Notes: generated from the letters alone by a model not told the origin. A DNA stretch of 64,000 bases from Terebella lapidaria (GCA_949152475.1 OX424562.1:41960157-42024156), one strand, 5' to 3'; numbered from the stretch's first letter, positions 33,006-46,429 are shown. A program made the numbers and translations.

Positions 33006-34743
33006 GTTCATCAAACACGTATCATTATTCAGAAGTAATTTCACAAAAGTACTTAGTGGCTTGGCATTCAAAACTCTCGGTAACTCAATGCATCATTCAG
33101 ACAGTGGGAACCTATTATAAACATGGAAACAATACCCAAGCATATAAAGTACAAGAGCAAACAAAACCGAGTAGCTTTCTGATCGGACAAGACTGATAGC
33201 TTTTTAGCTTACCGGCCCTTTGGGCCGATAAGCTATTGTCGTGGTAATTCGTCCGTCGTCCGTCCGTCGTCTGTCGTCCGTCGTCCGTCCGTCGTCCGTC
33301 CGGGTCTGTAACTATTTTTTGACATGATGAATTTCCCCATAAATTTGTCAGAACATACCTTGGGCCAGTATTTTAAATTTTTTTGATTGAATCGTTTTTG
33401 CCTATTTGGCGGCCATTTTTGACGAAAAATTGCCAATTTTAGACTTTGGAGGCCATTTTCTCAAAAACTGTCTGATCAGTTTTGAGATTTTTGTTTCCAA
33501 ACATTCCTCTCATGTACCTTTATGACGTGTCATAAAAAATTTTTTTTTGGCCATTGAAAAATTTGTTGGACTTAGAAAATTTCACCCAAATTTCCTTCAT
33601 AATGGGAGCTGTGCAGAGTAAACTCATAGAACACTTGAAGATAGAGCCTAAGTATTGGCACATTCAAATGGGAAATCATATATTGCGGTTTGAGTGATGA
33701 CCTTGAATATGACCTTCAATGACCTTGGAAGGTCAAAACGGCCAATTTTGGATTTTTGATGGCCATTTTCTCAAAAACTGTCTAATCAGTTTTGAGATTT
33801 TTGCTTCAAAACATTCCTCTCATGTACCTTTATGACGTGTATAAGTTTCGTTGCCCTTGAATCGCCGGTCTGCGTGTGGCGGCCATTTTGATTTTTTGAC
33901 GGGTCGGCGAAAAAAATTTTTTTGTCCCAAATCAAGTCACTATTCGTTTTGAGCCATTTCCAGCAAAAAAAATTTTTTTTTTTTTTGGCCATTGAAACAT
34001 TTTTTGGACTTAGAAAATTTCACCCAAATTTCCTTCATAATGGGAGCTGTGCAGAGTAAATTCATAGAACACTTGAAGATAGAGCCCAAGTATTGGCACA
34101 TTCAAATGGGAAATCATATATTGCGGTTTGAGTGATGACCTTGAATTTGACCTTCAATGACCTTGGAAGGTCAAAACGACCTTTTTTGTAAACTCATATG
34201 AGTAAACTCATAGAAGACTTCAAAATAGAGCCTAAGTATTAGCACATTCAAATGGGAAATCATATATTGCAGTTTGAGTGATGACTTTGAATTTGACCTT
34301 CAATGACCTTGAAAGGTCAAAAACGATGAATTTTGTCTTTGATGTCTTTGATTTTGTCAAAATCTATTCAGACAGTTTTTCTCAAAATAATGTATATGAT
34401 TCTCTTTATCTACCTTTGTGATGTGTTATTTGATTTCGTATTATAGTCCATACAGATAATGTGTTTCCAGCAACATTTAAGAACATGTTTTGACATTTAG
34501 AGTTCAAGATCAGTGTAACAATTTATATGTTGGAAAATCAATACTCTGCGTTTCTCATGATTGCCGGTAAGCTACAGCACCCTTGGTGCTATGTTTGAAA
34601 TTCTGATAGCGAAATACGTCATTGATGTTATTGCCACATCTTACATTCACAATGAAAAATAGTCTAACAGACAACTAAACAACATGATTACTTGTCAACA
34701 TGTTTTCCTGATTAGAGACGATGTTTTCTTCCTATCTGTGGTG
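33006..34743 (+). repeat. 1,738-bp tandem duplication, copy 2
   Basis: This is the second copy at an offset of exactly 1,738 bp, down to identical homopolymer lengths (8 A then 14 T at 33,965-33,986). Either very recent or an assembly artefact. Confidence 0.95.
33205..34574. mobile_element. Non-autonomous inverted-repeat element with CGTCC run (copy 2)
   Basis: This is the same element as at 31,467, present because the whole region was duplicated in tandem, not by a second insertion. Confidence 0.75.
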
Positions 34744-34769
34744 GTATAAAAACATGTCCTGGATATTAC

Positions 34770-35070
34770 ATACCACGGAAACCATACAATATATACCACT
34801 GTCGCAGAAGCCATACGACGCTGCTTACAGGATAACTACACTGGAGGCGCTTAGTATATGCCATAGTACAATCATAGTGACAGTATCCACATAAGTCAGA
34901 CGTATAACAGAGCGGAAACTGAAGAAATTTCTTGACCAAAACAAGGTCTTCTGATAAACAACACAACAATAGTTTAGTGGCCCATATAGACACCTCACAC
35001 TACAAGTACCATCAGCTGATTTCTGAGACAATCTGCGTGATCAGGTGTGGACTTGACAGCAGCCTGCCAC
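34770..35070 (-). repeat. Dispersed repeat family B, diverged copy
   Basis: On the minus strand it parallels 45,990-46,240: ATCAGCTGAT, TACTTGTAGTGTGAGGTGTC, ATATGGGCC, TATTGTTGTGTTGTTTATC, AGACCTTGTTTTGGTCAAGAAAT, GTGGATACTGTCAC, CCTGTAAGCAGC and GTATATATTGTATGG. Substitutions are frequent. Confidence 0.75.
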
Positions 35071-36400
35071 CAAGTGGGATGATCCATTGGCTTTTTTGCT
35101 AACTAGGATCTGTCGAAATATTCTTATGCGGTCAAAACTAGACGAGATTTTCCTCACGTTTGCCCATTTGTGGCATTTCTGGTCAGGGAGATAAGCTATT
35201 CCCATTGAATTTAAAAGCCAATATTGTCACTTTTCAAATCTGTCATCGCATATTAGCAGGGTGTTATTGGTGAAGGCTTGCGTCGATTCGCCACAACATG
35301 TATTGTCAAAAGGCCGGGGAGGTCCTCGTAAGCATGTTGCATTTAAATTGTGCTCATATGCTGTTCCCCTTGTAACATCAATCGTATCCAGTCCAGATAA
35401 CAGGACAACATAAATCCTATAGATATAAATCTTGCACTCATTCGAAGATGCATTAGCAAAAAAAGTGATGAAAATGAATTCAACATTCTTAATCATGATG
35501 GCAGCACTGTCAGAAATAACAGGGGAAAATTACAATTGATAACCCTCACCAATGGTCAACAAAGACGTAATTTATTGCAAGTACTGGTGATGCGTGCACA
35601 CCAAAAACATGCACAGCCTCCTATTCATGGTTGGCACCATGGAATATTTGAATTAGTAGCTACAATGTCAACTCAACTGAAAAGACATACCACGAAATCC
35701 ACCTCTTGGCGGTAAAAGCAGTGATCGCCCATTCATGATAAAAAACAATTCATGGCCTTGAAGCTCCATAACTCTCCAGAACTATGAATGTGAATAGACG
35801 TGGAATCAATACCCAGTATCAAGTATTCCGAGCAAACAAAACAGGGTCCGTTATCCAATCTCATACTTTCTATGTACAATAGTATCTCATCTGGAAACCG
35901 GATCACGAGACGACGAGTCGTTGATCAAAGGTGGAATGTTCAGAGACACTGAACTACGACCACCAAAGGGGTGTCAATGTGATTGGCAAAACAATAACAG
36001 TGTTTCGAGGGAAAGAAAATATCAAACTCAATCCAATTGTGTAGCCAAAAAGTAAAACCATGGATCCATAAAAAGGATAGCATAAAACATGTAAGGCACT
36101 GACCCATCTTTTTGAGTGCCCACTCCAGCCTTATTTTCTTTTGAATCTGCACAGAAGTGATCAAAATTAGCTCATATCATCCAAGGAGAAAATCAAAATA
36201 CTTTTCAATTTATTTTGAGCAACAAATTTAGCAATGTGGGAATATACAAGGGCCACATGGGAAATGTGCCGTAATTTGCTACTGTTTTGGCGACATGGGA
36301 TTCATAAAGGTCCCCTAAAATTTCGCGATTTTGCCCGACATTGGATTTTAGTTAACAAAGGAAGTTGGTGGCACAGAATGCTACTCTGTGCTTCATATTC
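35071..36400. other. Unrecognised spacer
   Basis: Apart from the short family K piece at 35,795-35,865 I see no gene or repeat. Confidence 0.5.
35795..35865 (-). mobile_element. Short family K 3'-end fragment
   Basis: Only the last ~70 bp of the element remain, from TAGACGTGGAATCAATACCC to CCAATCTCATA. It is an extreme 5' truncation with the shared 3' terminus. Confidence 0.8.
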
Positions 36401-36403
36401 AGT

Positions 36404-36815
36404 TGATGTCATTCAATATGCTGCTCTACAATAAATCTCCATTCGCCAGTGTGGTGCTTCTCATCGCTAAACAATATGTATTCAGTTGCTTTCATCCAGC
36501 GTGCAAAAATAAACATTCATTTGACATTGTAATGCAGCTCTGTACTAATCAATATGTATTGAGTTTGATGTCATTCAGTGTGCTTCTCTGCAATGATCCT
36601 CTATTTGACATTGTAATGCAGCTCTGTACTAAACAATATGTATTCAGCTTGATGTCATTCAGTGTGCTTCTCTACAATGCTCCTCCATTTGACAATGTAT
36701 GCTGCTTCTTACTAAACAATATGTATTCAGTTTGATGTCATTCAGTGTGCTTCTCTACAATGCTCCTCCATTCGACAATGTATGCTGCTTCTTATCAAAC
36801 AATTAGTATTCAGTC
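36404..36815 (+). repeat. Satellite-like array, ~76-84-bp unit, five copies
   Basis: Units carry TTGATGTCATTCAGTGTGCTTCTCTACAATG-type sequence, CTCCATTTGACAATGTA and ACTAAACAATATGTATTCAG. The GATGTCATTCA box lies at 36,415, 36,567, 36,651 and 36,734, with a degenerate unit between the first two. The last two units are nearly identical, so the array has grown recently at its right end. Confidence 0.85.
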
Positions 36816-37234
36816 AGGGGCGTGTCCAGCATTACCGGAGAGACGGGATGGGGGGGGGGGGGGGTTAGTGTCACAAAATGAAGGCAGGGGACGTGAGGAC
36901 CCTCATGGTGCCCATTATCCGATTATGTACAACAAGCAAACAATCCTGATTATAAAAATTCATTTGACGGTAAAACGCTGCTTATTACTTAGTCACAGTG
37001 ATTGAATCTTCCAACAACATATTGCTGCAGGCACAAAGGGTTATATCATCCTGGATATAACGAATTTGATTATGTTAGAACAGTAGCGGCTTGACGAGAG
37101 CCAACCAACATGTCAACCCTCGCTATCAATCACATAACATTCTAAGTGTTTGAAATTCACTAGTAATATAAGTTTGACTTTATTAGACAATTCCTGGAAT
37201 ACATTCACCCTAATATCTCATCGTCTTTTATTCT

Positions 37235-37415
37235 AGTTGTAAGTATAAATCTATTGCCATCGATGCAAGATTTTGATGATGACAATAGCAAACTTGAACA
37301 CAACAAACAAATACAAAACCCTACCAAATATTCACTGCCAAAGTCACACTGGCAATAGGGAAGTGTGTGGAATATAGTTGCTTGTACTATAAACTCACAA
37401 GTATACAACTCTCCA
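37235..37415 (-). repeat. Old family R copy
   Basis: It starts at the usual TGTAAGTATAAATCTATTGCC terminus and passes through CACACTGGCAATAGGGAAGTGTGT, which still pairs as the left stem, to GTATACAACTC. It is strongly diverged from the array. Confidence 0.65.
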
Positions 37416-38410
37416 AAAACGTGTGAATTTTGGAAATAAAAAGTACTTCATTATTTTTTATACATGCAGTAGATTTTAATTGAATGTGTTTTAGTAACTG
37501 TGTGTCCTGAACACAATGTATGTTTCGCTTGTGTTCCACATGATCCATGGTGCAAAATAATGTTTCTCATATAACCCATTCAATAAAACAATTCTTTATC
37601 CACACACAATGATTAAAACATATGGCAAAGGATAAAATGCAAAAAGAAGCAACCAAATTTGTTTAATCACACGTAAAATAATGATATTGAACTAATGAAT
37701 GATAGAATCATAAGCATATGTAAACACATATTTCAAGATTACGTTTAATAGAACCAATGAATGGACTATGGCCTTCATTTTGGATTATTTCCCTCAACCG
37801 TCTTGTTTATTTTTGCAGAAACCTATTGGTGGCCTCGCATAGTACACACACTTATCTCTGATGTGATGGACAATTTGTGGGTAATATTGGTAAAAACGGA
37901 ATAAATAGTTTTTCTTCATTTGATGGCAGCTATTCTGAATTATGACCTCATACCATGTTAGCCTGGGTTTTTGAGAGGGTGGCTCAAGTCCTCAATCATC
38001 TTGGAACAGGAACCTTACAACCATTACTCTATCCACTATATAAGTAAAAACCGCATCATGGTTTGTTGAGTTCTTCGCAGTTCAAATATATCACGCGTGA
38101 CTATGGATTATATAAAAATACATAAAACGTTCACATCCTATGACATAATATCTCGTGTTCATAGACGATATGGCAATATCTTGGAAGACCTGTTACAGTA
38201 TATCTTGTTAACAGCCAATACCACACCGCGGACCTTGAGAACACACTCGTGGCTTCATATATTTTGTTGGCAGGATATGAAAATTCAATATAGCGAATAT
38301 ATCTTCCGAAGATGGCATCTTCTAATACATGCTCGTTTGCTATATGGCATTCATGAAATGAGCTATGAAATGAACAAAGTAATTTTAGTCAGATAACCTC
38401 ATCAGTGTTT

Positions 38411-38502
38411 GTGTTGTACACATGTTGTGTGTTGTGTGTTGTACACATGTTGTGTGTTGTGCGTTGTACACATGTTGTGTGTTGTGTGTTGTACACATGT
38501 GT
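38411..38502. repeat. Minisatellite, ~28-bp unit
   Basis: About three and a half copies of a TTGTGTGTTGTACACATG-type unit, each with a TGTACA palindrome. Confidence 0.85.
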
Positions 38503-39509
38503 CACTACGTGCAGGATCGAGTTATGTTTGAATGAGTACGGACCCATGGAAATGTTTGTAGAATTGATACCGGACAAAAGGAAAACCAATCTTCATCATA
38601 ACTCAGTGATAGCGTTTTGCAAACAGTCCACTGAATTAAGATTATTCCTTACGATATAATGAATATCTTTATGCTCATCAACTTTGTGTACTGCTTTATG
38701 TATATTTTCTTTTTGTTTTATTGCATGGTATATTACTCATGTGATGATTGTTGAATTGTTACCCGGTTGTCGTCATTGTGTCTGCTAGATGTCTCTTTTG
38801 GGTACTAGAGTCTAGCCAGATGAGTACTGACAGGACCGTCAATATCTACTAGAATGGGACAAGAAAAAAGTGTATAATCATTCTATTGAGAAACCGGCAT
38901 CATCCCCCAGTCAGTAACATGTGGTGATATTCGATGTAGCACGAGAGGTCAGAAACACACCCGCATTGTGTGATAATAAACAAAACTAATTAAATAGCTT
39001 TTTACTGAAATAAGCAGTGCGTTCATAAAAATTAATCTATATCGCAAGTAATATGTATACGTTATTTCTTATATGGAGTCTGGAACAAACAACTGAATGG
39101 ATGAAATGAATGTATATCCTGGCGAAAAAAATATTTATTACTATCAAACATATGTTCCGACAATTTGTAACCAGACTGACCTGAAATATGAACACCAATA
39201 TAGTTTTTTTTTGTAAACTTTCTATTAAGAATTCTACAAAAAGCCAGATCGGTATATGCGACCCTTACAACTTATTGCCAACCAATTCAGGATTGGATAT
39301 TTGGGATTTCATCCGCGTAACCAGCAGGATACATCGTGGTCAACAGTTCCAACAAATTGACAATTTATAGTCGCAGAAATGTTTCTATGGTGCCCATTCA
39401 ACAGAAAACTTCACGTGACATGATTCCAGAAGTTTCTGGTAGTTGATTTCGGAAGAAGAACAGAAAGTGAATTATACATTATCTGAAGATAACAAGTGCG
39501 AAGCAATTA

Positions 39510-42500
39510 CAGTGTTGAAACTAGGGTCTAGACAAGTTAAGATTTTCTGACCTGACTACTCGCCATGCTTAAACCGACTCGCAACCGAGTACTCGGTATT
39601 AACTATAGCAGAATAAGTCCGATAAGAATTGGTATTCCAGCCCTACCATCAAGGCATCAACTGATCAGTTCATTTCTTTAATGAGAAATTAATCGTGTCA
39701 ATATGCTCAAATTCATATTACAATCCAGATTTGCTTGAGATTATTTGAAATAGTAATACCATCATTCCACGATTCATGCGCACATCTTGAAATTGGTTTG
39801 AATGAATACATACAAATGCGCCACCTGGCGAATGGAATGGTAAGCCTCACCATAGTTTCTCGAATGGAACGTAATGAATGTGAAATGTTGAACATATCAT
39901 CAATTGGCCCAATTGTGATTTGTGGGTACATGTGAAAGAAGACCAACAAGAACAACAGCAACAGTTTGAAGTCATAGTTGTTTTGTGAATACAGAACAAT
40001 ATTTTTTCGGTAAGACTTTTAATATGACCCCAAAAAACTACAAAGAAACAGTAGATGTACATGGTACTACTTTCATGTAGTAAACAGATCAGCAAGGACT
40101 GAATCCACAAACGACAACACACACCATGTCAGCAGATCTGCACTACAAGAGTGACAGCATAAAGTGCTATGAAAATAGCATTTAAACCAATTACCAAAAT
40201 GGTCTTGAATGAAACTTGAAAAGTCTGAAATTGAAAAAAAATGATTTTCAACTTTGATTTTTGGCAACCTAACACTGATGATCGATTGGTGATTATCAGA
40301 ATTCAATACATTGATTAAATTACTGAAGTGACTGGAGCATCAATATCCATAGCGATCACACTGGTATCTGTGGGTTGAGATGAAGGCTCTTGTGGAATAT
40401 CTGATCGTGAAGACATCCTTCTTTTCTCAGGGGACTTGTAGTTGCTGTGCAAAAAAAGGAGCTGGTCCACGTTTTGTGGATCCAGTGTTGTACGGAGATT
40501 TGTTATGGTGAGGCCAGATGTTCCCTCGCTTGGGATCTCCATGGCTGTTATGGCCAAGTATTTTCTGGCCAGCCTTGCGAGAATTGGGTATTTGCCATCA
40601 TTCACCTTCCACCACAACAATGGCTCATTGATATGTACGGACTCTGTGACGAATGCTTCAAGTTCATGTTCTTTGGTTCTGTTGGCAGTAGCTGGTTCCA
40701 ACACGTCACTTTGATGGTATCCAGGAAGCTTATTTTTGATGGTGGTTCATCATGTTGGTCATCTGTGATCCAGCTTGTTCAGCGACCTCATTGGCTTGAG
40801 CTTCTGGCGCCAGAGCTTCTATCAATTCAATAAAATGGTGATGCACTGATTCCCGTTCTTGATGCTGGATGAATCTCAGTGACTTATAACGAGGATCCAG
40901 TGCAGCGGCGATCATTGATGGCTCAGGCAGGTCATCTTGATCTGGCTCTTTTCTTTCATCTACATTGAATCGTCTGCCCAAGCTGGATGAAATCTTCAAC
41001 TTCAATTCTCATGCTGCTGCACCGTCAATTTCTTTGGACTTCAAACCATCCAACAATTTGGGCAGGAAAACGAACACGACACTGATAGTTGGTACATCTT
41101 CTGTGGGCACCAGTTCTTCCATCAGAGCCCAATCACTGTCTCTCATATCCACTGCAGCACGGTGTTTCGGTTTGGTGACCTTTTCGTCGAATAGCACAGA
41201 ATATATGGACAATCGGAGGAGTAGAAGGCGTTTCATCATTAGGAAGGTGGAATTCCACCGTGCTGCCACGCCTTGCATTAGTTTCAGTGCTTGCTTGTCT
41301 CGATCATTTCGTTTCTGGTGTGCCACCAACGCTGTGATGGACAACGACGACATATTGAAATGGGTGACCAGACGTCGGTCAGCTCCAATTATTCTTGAAA
41401 TCGCTGGAGATTTCAAACCATCATTTATGGCCAGCTGCAATGTGTGTGCAAAACAGGATACACACGTGATAATGGCCTTCTTCTGGCCTCTTTCCAGCAT
41501 TATCTGTTTCAAGTTCTTATACGCTTTGTATCTGGAAATCCATTTGGATAGCGTGCAAGGTATCAGACATGTTCACGCCAGTGTGACGCTCATCGAGGGG
41601 CCTTGGTGCAAGAACCTTGCTCTTCAGGGACCAGTTGGCAGTTATGAAGTGGGCAGTGACAGTGATGTACTCCCTGGTGGAGGCACTCGTCCACAGGTCT
41701 GTGGTGAAAGATGGAGAACATCCCACCAGTTCCGATGTTACTTCTTCTTTTACAGTGTCGTACACTATATGTAAGTATCGGCTACAGTAGGAGCAGCGGG
41801 GACCTTGTACTCAGGATTCAACTCATAGCTGTAATTGAGGAATCCTTCCCCAATGACGATGCTCAAAGGACGGAGGTCGGTTGCACACATCACGGCACAA
41901 CCCCTCTCTAAAAATCTGTTATATTTTAATTGAAATGAACCTACTTAGATTTGTGAAAGTCCATCATACTGGTTTGCCTCTTTTCTGCTCCAGGCAATGT
42001 CTCGATGATAGTCTTTTCATGTATATTTCTCACGTGGTTCCGCATAGTACTGGTTCCACCCAAGTATGTGAGCACTGCCGCACATATCTTGCACTTCGTT
42101 TCCTTTGCAGCCTCATCGAGATCGAAATAAGCCCAAATCTCTGCTTTTCTTCCGTATTTCGGCATGACAACACCAATACACATACACAGTAGCTAGAGCT
42201 CTGTTTATTTGACTTACTTTAGCAGACGACACTTAGCAGATCGCCTGGCCGGAAACACGGTGAAATGTGGTAGTCTAATATTATTCCGTTTATTCGCCAG
42301 ATGGCGCTCGTCATTGTGATTTCTGGAATTTCCAGAAACTTGTTTACCAGTTGCGAGTTATAAGAAAAGCGGCGAAGTGCAAACATTTCAAATCAGTGGT
42401 CATATCAGTGATCAATGTCATTTCACTCAAAAATATAATTCCAAGACAGTGGTTTATATATAACTTTGTTATGCTATATGTTCACAAAATAATGGGAAAT

Positions 42501-42663
42501 ATATAGTTTATTAACGAATTTATACCCCCTGCCTTATTTGAAATTGTTTTCACGAGTACTCGGTTATGGATTTGAAACTCGGTTTGTGACGAAACTCTAC
42601 TCGTAACCGAGTACTCGAATACTAGTTGAAACACATAAAACAGTTGAAACACATAAAACACTG
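39510..42663 (-). mobile_element. hAT DNA transposon with BED-finger transposase, broken
   Basis: The transposase remnants lie at 40,315-42,183 on the minus strand. The left end CAGTGTTGAAACTAG (39,510) and the right end, read inward on the minus strand from 42,663, CAGTGTTTTATGTG...TTTCAACTAG are a plausible hAT-type pair starting CAGTG. The right one is disturbed by an 18-bp tandem duplication (GTTGAAACACATAAAACA). Subterminal CCGAGTACTCGG-type motifs occur near 39,593, 42,555 and 42,607. No 8-bp target duplication is visible, so boundaries are tentative. Confidence 0.65.
40315..42183 (-). pseudogene. hAT (ZBED-like) transposase, several frame breaks
   Basis: In order on the minus strand: a BED zinc finger (42,183-41,941; CKIC...HVRNIH); the start of the catalytic core with FTTDLWTSASTREYITVTAHF and a W-x-L segment (41,765-41,517); the core with CFAHTLQLAINDGL and RWNSTFLMMKRLL (41,512-41,009); a segment with AAALDPRYKSLRF (41,005-40,730); and the hAT C-terminal dimerisation region with LLWWKVN, YPILARLARKYLAI and LDPQNVDQLLFLHSNY (40,704-40,315). 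The family's PSERxFS motif reads PSEGTSG, so some residues are lost there. At least three frame changes and further stops separate the pieces. It resembles ZBED1/ZBED4-type transposases and has no sign of being a domesticated gene. Confidence 0.85.
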
Positions 42664-42700
42664 TCCTGTTGATACCACATGAATTTAATATTTAAAGCTC

Positions 42701-42862
42701 TTTAACACACCGTCTGCCCCTGATGACACCAGTGTGTTTTTGGATAAATTATTTGGTCGGGCTTTGTTTCTATTGCAAAATGTAGTGTTTCACGTCTGTT
42801 ATTGGAATCATAAAAATTTGGCTGTATTGGTGGTAATAGGTTGATACTTACATTCATAAGGA
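42701..42862 (+). repeat. R core at the left edge of copy A
   Basis: It has the same limits as the inserted core at 21,367: TTTAACACACCG to TTGATACTTACA. The upstream 37 bp separate it from the hAT end. Confidence 0.8.
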
Positions 42863-42939
42863 AATCCATCATGTCAAAATAAAGACCGGACGGACAATAG
42901 CTTTTCGCCTCAAATGGGTCGGGTAAACTAAAAATGAAT

Positions 42940-43345
42940 TAACTGGTTTCCATTCACCAGATTTCCTTTCAAGACATCTCCATTCTGATTAAATCTGCTT
43001 TGAATCAGCCTCTAGTTAATTGTCCGCCAAAGAGGACAAACGTTACGTCACGCCATATATCTCAAAAGCACTGTAATGTGTCTTGGGTACAAAAACGTAC
43101 TACCCAGGTTGAAAACAAAGCCCCAGTTCATTTTCGCAAAGCCCATGATAATATGATTGATTTGTCGGGGGAAACAGATGAGATGAACGACATTTTTGTT
43201 TCCCACGAATAGCTAAATATAAACAGCGAAAATATAGCGGCCCATGTAGTAAATAACTTGTGCGCCCGAAAACGACAGATACACATCGTCAGCACATGTT
43301 GTACCATTAATCGTGATTTAGAATTAACAAGAAACAGGAACACAT
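42940..43345 (+). repeat. Family C block (copy A)
   Basis: An ancient relative lies at 3,115-3,345 and a duplicate at 54,182-54,590. A 70-codon plus-strand frame (43,000-43,212, with SRHISQKHCNVSWVQKR and KAHDNMIDLSGETDEMNDI) reads through here, but the copy B version carries a stop. I do not call it a gene. Confidence 0.6.
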
Positions 43346-45865
43346 GGTTATAAACTCGCTATCCATCAGTTCATGCATAATCTACTAACACTCAACATAG
43401 ACTTTGGTCACTGCGAACAACATTTTTAGAACCGGGCTCTAAATTCCCAGTGCTTAATTGAATGCCTTGTGGGTATAAAATTGTGCTAGTTAGGGTCTCT
43501 CAAAGGAGATAAAAACATGTTATATATTGGCGTCCTGTTGATGACCTTGAAGTTAACATCAAATGTCATTGAAATGTCAAGTCAAGGCTATGCATATACC
43601 AGAGTACATTCTAAAAAAACTGATAGATTGTGAAGTTTTCATGACCACAACTGACTGGCGTATGCTGGCCAATTCGATTGAAAGGCTTGAGTCAGTCATT
43701 TTGACAGAAATCAAATGGGGTTTTCCTGGAAAAAAAACTTAAAGCCAAGGATACCCAACACATGCCTTTGGAACATGTTTGTCTAGGGTGCAGAATCCAG
43801 AAATAACGTTCGTTTTGCTCGTTCCGTCTCTGAAATAGCTGATTTTCGTTCATCAAGTATTAAAAAAACCAAAAATCGCTGTTCCACGATTCATGCATTG
43901 CTCACAACGACGTGGTGTTTGTTCAGAGTCCACTCCCAATTTGTCGTTGATTTCAGACGCATTACCTCGCTGATTTACCGAACCTTAATCGTGCTTTGAT
44001 GTTGGAAAAGACGGCACCGGACGTGACTTGTCACAGGATCCCTGTTGCACATATATCTCGACACTAATGCTGCATACTTATTCTCCTGGGGAAAAGGTTG
44101 GTAATGTCTTCGATTCATACTGTCGACTATCTTTTCTGTAGCGTGTTTCCGTCTCGCTAATTTCTCACTAGTTTCGTCCAAATTATTGACGTAATAAACA
44201 GTTAAAAACAACAAATGCCAACTCCATGCAGAGTATTTTGTATTACTTGTGGTAGAATCATTTTTCATGGAAAAAAAAGTATATCGAAAGGATATAAATA
44301 TACATAATTCATATCATAATTATAAGAGTTTGAAATGGATTTGAAATGTGTATGATATTGCTATCAAAAAGAGAGTACCACAAAAACTACCAAGGACTTC
44401 ATTTTCAGGGAAAACCATGTTATTAATGAAAAAAGCCGAAAAGTAAACTCGTGTTTTCACACGACCCGGACAGTGCACAACAAATTCCTGTCCAGATCCA
44501 GACAGGAATATCCTGGGTGATTTTATTCTTGCAGACTTGTTTCAAGAGTTATTAGGGTATCTGGAGGCCTCAGTCGCACCATCCGACCAAGACGTGCAAT
44601 GTTTGGTTTTATTTCTATTTGTCTACTTTTTTCCTATTTGTGAACAGGAGGGATGCGGAGGTGGTGGGGGATCTACCAAGTAATCCGATCAAGCTCCACT
44701 GCTGATCCTGTCTTCGGTTATCGTGGTCCATTTGTCCTTGTGCCCTGACATGAAGCGCAATTATCATGTGTACTTCAGAAGCATAACACGTCTACTTTCG
44801 GTCAGTCCAAATTTTTCTCTCACCCATAACCAGAAATACTGACAGTTCAGAACCATTCTAAAAAAAAACCTCCACGAGGCGATTGTTTCTGATGACACGA
44901 GTGCAGAGAACTCAGAGACTCAGGAAATGAACTCATGCACTTTACAAAACAAAATCGGTTCGTGAATAGACATGATTGATGTGTCAACGAATTCAACGTT
45001 TTTGCCCATTAGGTATGGAGGTTTGCATCGATTCTTGCACCAAAAAAATTGCAATGAGCTTTCAGCAACAAACAGAACTTATATGACGCCAACAACTGTC
45101 ATAATGTTACTTCCTTGCATTATTTTTGGCTGTTGAATCAGATATTGACCACTGGGGTTTATCATTTCAAATTTGAAAGAGGTAAAATAGCCAACAAAAT
45201 GTCCTATGCGGACGAGCATGATTAGATTGAAACTTGTGAGTAATATATGTCATTGCTCATGATTGTAACAATGTGGCGCCATGTTCTCTTTTCTCGATTA
45301 CCAGCATCATACACAGTGAAACGTGTGAAACCATCGAAAAAATACAGGAAGTTACAGGTATGCGAGCCGCTACTGTTCTGACAAAATCAGTTAATCATAC
45401 ACATAGAAAACACGTTGCACGTCCTGCAGCTATCATCAAACGAATTTCAACAAAAACATCATATGAAGTTAATACTAGTGCCGGTGTGGCCCAGCATTGC
45501 ATGTGGTGGATTATTGTCCATAGTGTAACAGTTCTAGCACTTGAAGGCACCATTGAATACAAGTGATACACATTATATGTGAGGACTGTATACGTCCTCA
45601 GACTTCTAGTGCTGATCCCTTGCGAAAAGATTTGAACAGTGGTGATGTCAATTTTTGATGCATTGAGCGAATCACACCACTGTGACCAGAAGTTACCCAG
45701 ACACACATCTGTGAAGAAGATCTTGTGGTGTTTTGACCACAGTGAAATAGTCAACAAATGATAGTTATCAATAACTGTGAACGCGAATATTTGGGGAGAT
45801 CATCCCACTTGATGTGTTGCCTCTGGCATGTCCACACCTTATCACACCTTATTGCCTCAGGAAAC
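43346..45865. other. Unrecognised sequence in copy A
   Basis: A TGACCTTGA box with weak similarity to the 31-kb element lies at 43,500-43,600. Open frames such as the 97-codon minus-strand one at 43,975-44,268 are interrupted in copy B, which argues against constraint. Confidence 0.5.
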
Positions 45866-45871
45866 AGCTGA

Positions 45872-46107
45872 TGAGTTACCTGTGGTGTGAGGTCTCCATA
45901 TGGGTCGATAAACTATTGCTGTGTTGTTTATCAAACGACCTTGTTTTGGTCAAGAAATGTCGCCAGTCTTCGTTCTCAGAAATCAACTGATTAGTTACTT
46001 GTGGTGTGAGGTGTCCATATAGGTCGCTAAACTATTTATTGTGTTGTTTACCGCAAGACCTTGTGTTGGTCGAGAAATGTCGCCAGTCTCCGTTTGATAT
46101 GCTAAAC
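45872..46107 (+). repeat. Family B, two tandem ~118-bp units (copy A)
   Basis: GATKAGTTACYTGTGGTGTGAGG starts each unit and AAATGTCGCCAGTCTYCGTT ends it. The units differ by about 15%. They are the same in copy B at 58,409-58,644. Confidence 0.85.
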
Positions 46108-46363
46108 CCCAATATGTGGATACTGTCACAATGATTGTACTATGATGTACGTACCCGGCCATATTCATTGTAATTATCCTGTAAGCAGCCTCGAATGGCT
46201 TCTGCAACACTGGTATATATTGTATGGTTTCGGTGGAATGTATTATATAGGATATGTTTTTATTCAACCACAGATAGAAAAAAAAACATCGCATGATCTC
46301 AGGAGAAACGTGCTGACGTCCATGTCTGGTATAAAAGAGTAAATATTTTGGTCAGCACCCGGC

Positions 46364-46391
46364 GCGCGCCCCCCCCCCCCCCTAAAATGAG

Positions 46392-46429
<38 letters not shown>

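Larger units (their letters stand above)
36816..39509. other. Mostly unrecognised sequence
   Basis: It holds a G run (36,850-36,866), an old R copy (37,235-37,415) and a GTTGT/ACACATGT minisatellite (38,411-38,502). A 99-codon plus-strand open frame at 38,097 has no recognisable domain. Confidence 0.5.

Noticed and set aside
36388-36735. 115-codon frame with repeated hydrophobic segments
   Set aside because: It follows directly from the ~83-bp tandem array.
40965-41774. 269-codon plus-strand open frame
   Set aside because: It is antisense to the hAT core, whose minus-strand motifs are unmistakable.
43000-43212. 70-codon frame as a conserved host exon
   Set aside because: The duplicate in copy B has a stop codon and the ancient copy at 3.1 kb is out of frame.
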